A program made the translations under genes and the position numbers. A stretch of 64,000 nt of DNA, taken from NCBI RefSeq assembly GCF_018449655.1, contig NZ_JAAVUX010000005.1, forward strand, positions 62,001 through 126,000, given 5' to 3'. The DNA is from Pseudomonas sp. dw_358. GTDB lineage: Bacteria; Pseudomonadota; Gammaproteobacteria; Pseudomonadales; Pseudomonadaceae. How positions within the stretch are numbered: the first letter of the stretch is position 1; each line of letters starts with the position of its first letter. Positions 59,498 through 64,000 of this stretch are shown here, in pieces. The notes below the pieces were generated by a model. The model searched no databases, had not been told where the DNA came from, and saw only the letters and a program-made list of their open reading frames with translations.

Positions 59498-59532
59498 CAA
59501 GAACCCCTGCCCTCACCCTGGAACCGCCTTGA

Positions 59533-60357
59533 ATGGACAGTTACGTTGTATTCGGTAACCCGATTGGTCACAGCAAATCCCCGGCCATCCACCGCCTGTT
59601 TGCCGAGCAGACCGGCGAGCAGCTGACCTACACCTCGTTGCTGGCGCCGCTGGAAGATTTCGACAACTGCGCCCTGGGCTTTTTTACCAGCGGCCTGGGT
59701 GCGAACGTGACCCTGCCATTCAAGGAAGACGCCTACCGCCTGGCCGACCGCCTGACCGAGCGAGCCCAGCGCGCCGGGGCGGTCAACCTGTTGAGCAAGC
59801 TGGCGGACGGTACCCTGCTGGGCGACAACAGCGACGGCGAAGGCCTGGTGCGCGACCTGACCATCAATTGTGGCGTCACGCTCAAGGGCCAGCGCATCCT
59901 GCTGCTCGGCGCGGGTGGTGCGGTGCGCGGTGTACTGGAGCCATTGCTCGAACAGCAACCGGTGTCCCTGGTGATCGCCAACCGCACCGTGGACAAAGCT
60001 GAACTGCTGGCTCAGGCCTTCGCCGAACTCGGCCCGGTGGCGGCTGCCGGTTTCGATTGGTTGACCGAGCCGGTGGACGTGATCATCAACGCCACGTCCG
60101 CGAGCCTGGCGGGTGATCTGCCACCCATCGCGTCCAGCCTGATTCAGGCGGGTCACACCGTATGCTACGACATGATGTACGGCAAGGAGCCGACACCCTT
60201 CATGCAGTGGGCGCTGGAGCATGGCGCTGCCGTAGCCCTGGATGGCTTCGGCATGTTGGTGGAGCAGGCAGCCGTAGCCTTTGAATTCTGGCGCGGCGTG
60301 CGACCTGACACCGCGCCGGTGCTGAAAACGCTCCGTGAGCAGATGGCGGCCAGCTAG
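59533..60357 (+). CDS. aroE: Shikimate dehydrogenase
   Basis: A 274-residue NADPH enzyme of aromatic amino-acid synthesis. Shikimate site [15 protein letters not shown] and GANVTLPFK (with the catalytic lysine), NADP site [15 protein letters not shown]. It is probably co-transcribed with hemF. Its stop overlaps the convergent SulP gene by 4 bases. Confidence 0.97.
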   Translation: MDSYVVFGNPIGHSKSPAIHRLFAEQTGEQLTYTSLLAPLEDFDNCALGFFTSGLGANVTLPFKEDAYRLADRLTERAQRAGAVNLLSKLADGTLLGDNSDGEGLVRDLTINCGVTLKGQRILLLGAGGAVRGVLEPLLEQQPVSLVIANRTVDKAELLAQAFAELGPVAAAGFDWLTEPVDVIINATSASLAGDLPPIASSLIQAGHTVCYDMMYGKEPTPFMQWALEHGAAVALDGFGMLVEQAAVAFEFWRGVRPDTAPVLKTLREQMAAS

Positions 60358-61922
60358 TCGATAAAGGCGATGGGGCAGTGGTCGGCGCCTTCCAGTTTGC
60401 GCAGCTCGTCGACCACTTGAGGCTTGGCCTGGCGCAAGGTCAAGCCGCCGCCCAGCCCCCGCAGACGGCGCGCTTCCTGATGCAGCATTTCAACGCCCGA
60501 GTAGTCGATGAAATTGATCTGCTGTGCCTCGATCATGACCTCACTGCCGGTCAGCCGCTGCAAACGTTGCTGCAGGTAATGGCTGGCGCCGAAGAAGATC
60601 GAGCCGCCAACGCGCATGACCTCCACCGAGCCATCCCGCCAGGTCTGCACCCGTGGCTGTGATGTGCGTTTGAGGTAGAAGAACAGCGATGCCAGCACCC
60701 CTGCGTAAATGGCCGTCTGCAGCTCCAGCAGCAGCGTGGCCAGACACGTCAGCGCCATCACCACGAACTCCGAGCGGCTGACCCGTAACAGTGCGGCAAT
60801 GCCGCGCCGGTCCACCAGGCCCCAACTGATCACCAGAATGCTGCCGGCCATGACCGGCAGCGGGATCTGCGCAATCAGGCTGGCCCCGCACAGGGCGAAC
60901 AGGGCCACCCACAGCGCTGAAAAGATCCCGGCCAGGGGTGAGCAGGCGCCGGCCTCATAACTCAGCCCGGAGCGTGTGAAGGACCCCGCCGACAGCGAGC
61001 CGGAGAAGAACGCGCCGACGATGTTGGAAACGCCTTGGCCGCGAACTTCCTGATTGGCGTCTAGCATCTGCTGTGAGCGCGCCGACAGAGAACGTGCGAT
61101 GGACAGACTGGTCACCAGCCCCAGCATGCCTACTGCGACAGCGCTTGGCAGCAGCCGCAGCACCAGGTCCAGGTCCAGTGGCAACGCCGTCACCGGCGGC
61201 AGGCGGCCGACAAACGCCTGCACTCTGGGCACCTCGCCGAACAGTGCCGGGCAGCCCCAGGCCACGGCCGAGACCGCCACCAGACTGATCAGCAAGGTTG
61301 GCCAGCGCGGTATGACGGCCTTGAGCAACAAGCCCAGCAGCAAGGTCGAGCCACCCAGTATCAGCGAGGGCATATTGCTTTGGCCTAGTTGCCCCAGCAG
61401 TACCACCAGGCTTTTCAGTGCGGTGCTTTGCGCCGGCAGGTCGAGCCCCAGCAGATTCGGCAGTTGGCCGATAGCGATGACCACGGCGGCACCGAGGGTG
61501 AAGCCCAGCACCACCGAGTGGGAAACGAAATTGACCAGGGCGCCGAAGCGCAGCATGCCCAATAACCACTGGAAGATGCCGCAGAGGAAGGTCAGCAACA
61601 GGATGAGGCTGATGTAATCCTGACTGCCTGGCACAGCCAAGGGGCTGATGCTGGCGTATAGAACGATGGAGATGGCCGCCGTAGGGCCACAAATCAGGTG
61701 CCAGGAAGAGCCGAACAGACAGGCGACCAGCACCGGCACAATGGCCGCGTACAGGCCGTACTCGGCGGGCAGGCCGGCGATCAGGGCGTAGGCGATGGAT
61801 TGCGGCAGGGCCAGGATGGCACCGCTCAGGCCGACGATGAGGTCGCGGCCGATGCTGCTGCGGGTTTGCCGGGGTAGCCAGGCGAGGAAGGGAAACAGCT
61901 GTTGGCGGGTCAGCCTGGGCAT
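60354..61922 (-). CDS. SulP-family sulfate permease with STAS domain
   Basis: A 522-residue inner-membrane transporter: ten or more hydrophobic helices starting [33 protein letters not shown] (the SulP signature) and a cytosolic C-terminal STAS domain (about 420-515, [19 protein letters not shown] with the conserved serine). SulP proteins carry sulfate or other anions. Its position next to choline-binding and choline sulfatase genes suggests handling sulfate linked to choline-O-sulfate use (PA0029 in P. aeruginosa has the same neighbours). The substrate is inferred. Confidence 0.9.
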   Translation of the reverse strand: MPRLTRQQLFPFLAWLPRQTRSSIGRDLIVGLSGAILALPQSIAYALIAGLPAEYGLYAAIVPVLVACLFGSSWHLICGPTAAISIVLYASISPLAVPGSQDYISLILLLTFLCGIFQWLLGMLRFGALVNFVSHSVVLGFTLGAAVVIAIGQLPNLLGLDLPAQSTALKSLVVLLGQLGQSNMPSLILGGSTLLLGLLLKAVIPRWPTLLISLVAVSAVAWGCPALFGEVPRVQAFVGRLPPVTALPLDLDLVLRLLPSAVAVGMLGLVTSLSIARSLSARSQQMLDANQEVRGQGVSNIVGAFFSGSLSAGSFTRSGLSYEAGACSPLAGIFSALWVALFALCGASLIAQIPLPVMAGSILVISWGLVDRRGIAALLRVSRSEFVVMALTCLATLLLELQTAIYAGVLASLFFYLKRTSQPRVQTWRDGSVEVMRVGGSIFFGASHYLQQRLQRLTGSEVMIEAQQINFIDYSGVEMLHQEARRLRGLGGGLTLRQAKPQVVDELRKLEGADHCPIAFID

Positions 61923-61977
61923 GCGGGGCTCGATGGCGGATATTCAATGAGTCTGGAGTCTGGACCCCAACCGATGG

Positions 61978-62056
61978 GAGCAGGGCCAGCCCGCGATAGA
62001 AACGACGCGGTGCTGCAGGTTATCTGCATGACGGCCATCGCGGGCAAGCCCTGCTC
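61978..62056. repeat. Inverted REP-type pair between SulP and choX
   Basis: GAGCAGGGCCAGCCCGCGAT at 61978 and its near reverse complement at 62037-62056 (two mismatches) face each other 39 bases apart. The CGCGGGCAAGCCC core is the REP family of P. putida-type genomes and differs from the family at 48420-48572. It could form a long stem between the two minus-strand genes. Confidence 0.75.
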
Positions 62057-62078
62057 TTGAAAGTCGGCGGAGTGCGCC

Positions 62079-62999
62079 TTACAACTTTGCCTTCACTGCC
62101 CCCAACGCATCCTGGCCATCCAAGGTCTTGACCCCGTCCAGCCACTTGTCCAGCACGACCGGGTTGGCTTTCAACCAGGCCTTGGCCGCCACGGCATTGG
62201 TGACCTTCTTGTCGGCCACTTCGGCCATGATGCCGTTCTCCATGTCCTGGGTGAAGCTCAGGTTGGTCACGTTCGGGCAGCTCTGTGCATAGTCCTTGCG
62301 GGTCAGTGTGTACACGCTGCCGGTGTCACCAAAGTAGGCCTCGCCACCGGTGAGGTAGTTCATCTTGAACTGTACGTTCATCGGGTGCGGGGTCCAGCCC
62401 AGGAACACCACGAAGGCGTTTTTCTTCACTGCTCTGGCCACTTCCGAGAGCATCGCCTGTTCGCTGGACTCCACCAACTTCCATTGCCCCAGGTCAAACT
62501 GGTTTTTCTTGATGATGTCGCTGATCGACTGGTTGGCCGGCGCGCCGGCACCAATGCCGTAGATCTTCTTGTCGAACTTGTCGGCGTACTTGTTCAGGTC
62601 GGCGAAACTATGCACACCGGCGTCGTAAACGTAGCGCGGGACCGCCAGGGTGAACTCGGTACCGTCGAGGTTCTTCGCCAGCTGCACGACATCGCCGGTG
62701 CTGACGAACTTGTCGTGGAAGCCCTGCTGCGCCGGCATCCAGTTGCCGAGGAAGACATCCACCTTGCCATCCTTGAGGCCGCCGTAGGCAATGGGCACGG
62801 CCAGAGTGTCGACCTTGGTCTGGTAGCCCATGCCTTCGAGCACGAAGGTGGTCAGCGCATTGGTGGCGGCGATGTCGCTCCAACCGGGATCGGCCATTTT
62901 CACCGTGCTGCAACTGGCCTCGTCGGCCATCGCCGTCATGCTGGCCATGGTCCATGTCACTGCAACCAACGTGATGCCTAGCTTAAGTGGAGCCTTCAT
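62079..62999 (-). CDS. choX: Choline ABC transporter substrate-binding protein (ChoX-like)
   Basis: A 306-residue periplasmic protein of the OpuAC family. Signal peptide about 1-25 (LVAVTWTMASMTAMA-D), then a two-lobed binding fold with GGLKDGKVDVFLGNWMPAQQ, YGIGAGAPANQSISD and VFLGWTPHPMNVQFKM, where Trp and Tyr residues make the cation cage for choline in this family. The ABC membrane and ATPase subunits are not in the window. It follows betC by 23 bases, so choline from choline sulfate is the likely ligand. Confidence 0.88.
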   Translation of the reverse strand: MKAPLKLGITLVAVTWTMASMTAMADEASCSTVKMADPGWSDIAATNALTTFVLEGMGYQTKVDTLAVPIAYGGLKDGKVDVFLGNWMPAQQGFHDKFVSTGDVVQLAKNLDGTEFTLAVPRYVYDAGVHSFADLNKYADKFDKKIYGIGAGAPANQSISDIIKKNQFDLGQWKLVESSEQAMLSEVARAVKKNAFVVFLGWTPHPMNVQFKMNYLTGGEAYFGDTGSVYTLTRKDYAQSCPNVTNLSFTQDMENGIMAEVADKKVTNAVAAKAWLKANPVVLDKWLDGVKTLDGQDALGAVKAKL

Positions 63000-63022
63000 G
63001 TGAACTTCCCCAGTCTTTCAAG

Positions 63023-64000
63023 TTATTGGCAGGGTTGTGGATAACGTGCCTTGCGCTCCAGATCGTCGAGGTCGATATGGTTGCGCATATATTGCTGACT
63101 GGCATCCACCAGTGGCTGGTGGTCCCAGCTCTTCAGCTTGCCGCAGGTCAGGGCGTCGAACACCAAGCGCCGGCGGCGCTGGCTGGCGAGGACCTGATCG
63201 CGGATCTGCGCGACGTTCCATTTGGCCCGGGCCTCGTCGAGAAAGGCCGAGAATACCTCGGCATACTCCGACACCTGGCTCAGGTTGCTGCGCTCCAGCG
63301 GATCGTCCTGCAGGTTGAACATCAGACAAGGATCATCCTCGCTGTAGATGAATTTCCAGGGACCACGACGAATCATCATCAGCGGCCCCACGGTGCCCTC
63401 GGCCATGTACTCGCCAAACACCTCGTCATGGCCGCCGTGGCCCAGCAGATGGCCCACCAGCGAGCGACCGTCGAGGGGCAACTGCGGATCGACCTGACCG
63501 CCGGCCAGCTCCACCAGCGTCGGCAACAGGTCGGCTGTGGACACCGAAGCGCTGACCCGCCCCGCGCTGAACTGGCCAGGCGCGCAGACCAGCAGTGGTA
63601 CCCGCGCGGACATCTCGAACCAATGCATTTTGTACCACAGCCCACGCTCGCCCAGCATGTCGCCGTGGTCGCCGGAGAACACGATGATGGTGTCGTCGGC
63701 CAACCCGGTGTCTTCCAGGGTTTGCAGCAGTTTGCCGACGTTGCTGTCGATGTAGCTGCAAGCGCCGAAATAGGCCCGGCGGGCGTCACGGATCTTCGTT
63801 TCGGGCAACGGCTTGTCCCACAGGTCGTAGACCTTGAGCAGCCGTTGGGAGTGAGGGTCTTGCTCGGCCTGGGCCGGTACATTCTGCGGCAGCGGGATCT
63901 CGTCGTCGTGGTACAAGTCCCAGAACGGCTTGGGAATGGTGTAAGGGTCGTGAGGGTGAGTCATCGAAACCGTCAAGCAGAACGGCTGATCGCCCTCCTC
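63023..64000 (-). CDS. betC: Choline-sulfatase, 3' part
   Basis: The frame runs off the right edge, so the N-terminus with the catalytic Cys (formylglycine) motif is missing; about 325 residues are visible. FSGDHGDMLGERGLWYKMHWFE is the sulfatase metal-site region, and the C-terminal WDHQPLVDASQQYMRNHIDLDDLERKARYP is the choline-sulfatase tail. It hydrolyses choline-O-sulfate to choline and sulfate. choX follows and the SulP permease lies next on the same strand. A perfect DnaA box (63036) lies in its last codons. Confidence 0.93.
   Translation of the reverse strand, partial: EEGDQPFCLTVSMTHPHDPYTIPKPFWDLYHDDEIPLPQNVPAQAEQDPHSQRLLKVYDLWDKPLPETKIRDARRAYFGACSYIDSNVGKLLQTLEDTGLADDTIIVFSGDHGDMLGERGLWYKMHWFEMSARVPLLVCAPGQFSAGRVSASVSTADLLPTLVELAGGQVDPQLPLDGRSLVGHLLGHGGHDEVFGEYMAEGTVGPLMMIRRGPWKFIYSEDDPCLMFNLQDDPLERSNLSQVSEYAEVFSAFLDEARAKWNVAQIRDQVLASQRRRRLVFDALTCGKLKSWDHQPLVDASQQYMRNHIDLDDLERKARYPQPCQ

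Overview
The window is a chromosomal origin region of a Pseudomonas, probably of the P. fluorescens/P. putida side of the genus. The gene order glmS-glmR-glmU-atp operon-parBA-rsmG-mnmG ... mnmE-yidC-yidD-rnpA-rpmH-[oriC]-dnaA-dnaN-recF-gyrB ... plsC-gmhB-glyS-glyQ-tag-lpxL ... rsmB-fmt-def-LysM-dprA-tsaC-qor-hemF-aroE is the classic Pseudomonas origin neighbourhood. The species assignment is inference; the genus rests on synteny and protein sequence.

Layout. 1-1197 is the 3' part of a cardiolipin synthase. 1655-5478 is a BvgAS/EvgAS-like two-component pair. 5547-9629 holds the UDP-GlcNAc genes glmS, glmR and glmU. 9758-16880 is the complete F1Fo ATP synthase operon atpIBEFHAGDC with a terminator at 9709-9732. 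17028-21258 holds parB, parA, rsmG and mnmG. 21395-21645 is an origin-like region resembling the main oriC. 21665-25027 is an accessory block: exported MsrA, a methionine-rich MXKDX repeat protein and a divergent two-component system with a perfect palindrome between them. 25043-28994 is mnmE, yidC, yidD, rnpA and rpmH. oriC lies at about 29160-29520 and is followed by dnaA, dnaN, recF and gyrB. Two 16-bp parS sites lie inside recF.

Between gyrB and the next core gene (plsC, 42411) are two accessory blocks. The first (35967-37608) is a two-gene cassette of an ABC/SMC-type ATPase and a small protein with a PD-(D/E)xK-like motif, a candidate defence system. The second (37848-42236) is a LysR regulator divergent from a GMC oxidoreductase and an MHS-family transporter. 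48309-51625, between lpxL and rsmB, holds REP repeats and a type VI secretion cassette: an orphan Hcp, a probable pore-forming effector, and an array of immunity-like genes with two intact copies and two decayed ones. The right end (60354-64000) holds a SulP permease, a choline-binding protein and the 3' part of choline sulfatase, which fit together as choline-O-sulfate use.

The most interesting items are the MsrA/Met-rich protein/two-component locus, the ATPase-nuclease pair, the Hcp effector with its immunity array, the second origin-like region upstream of mnmG, and the high density of perfect DnaA boxes (16 counted by eye in 64 kb). No tRNA, rRNA, CRISPR array or insertion sequence was seen.
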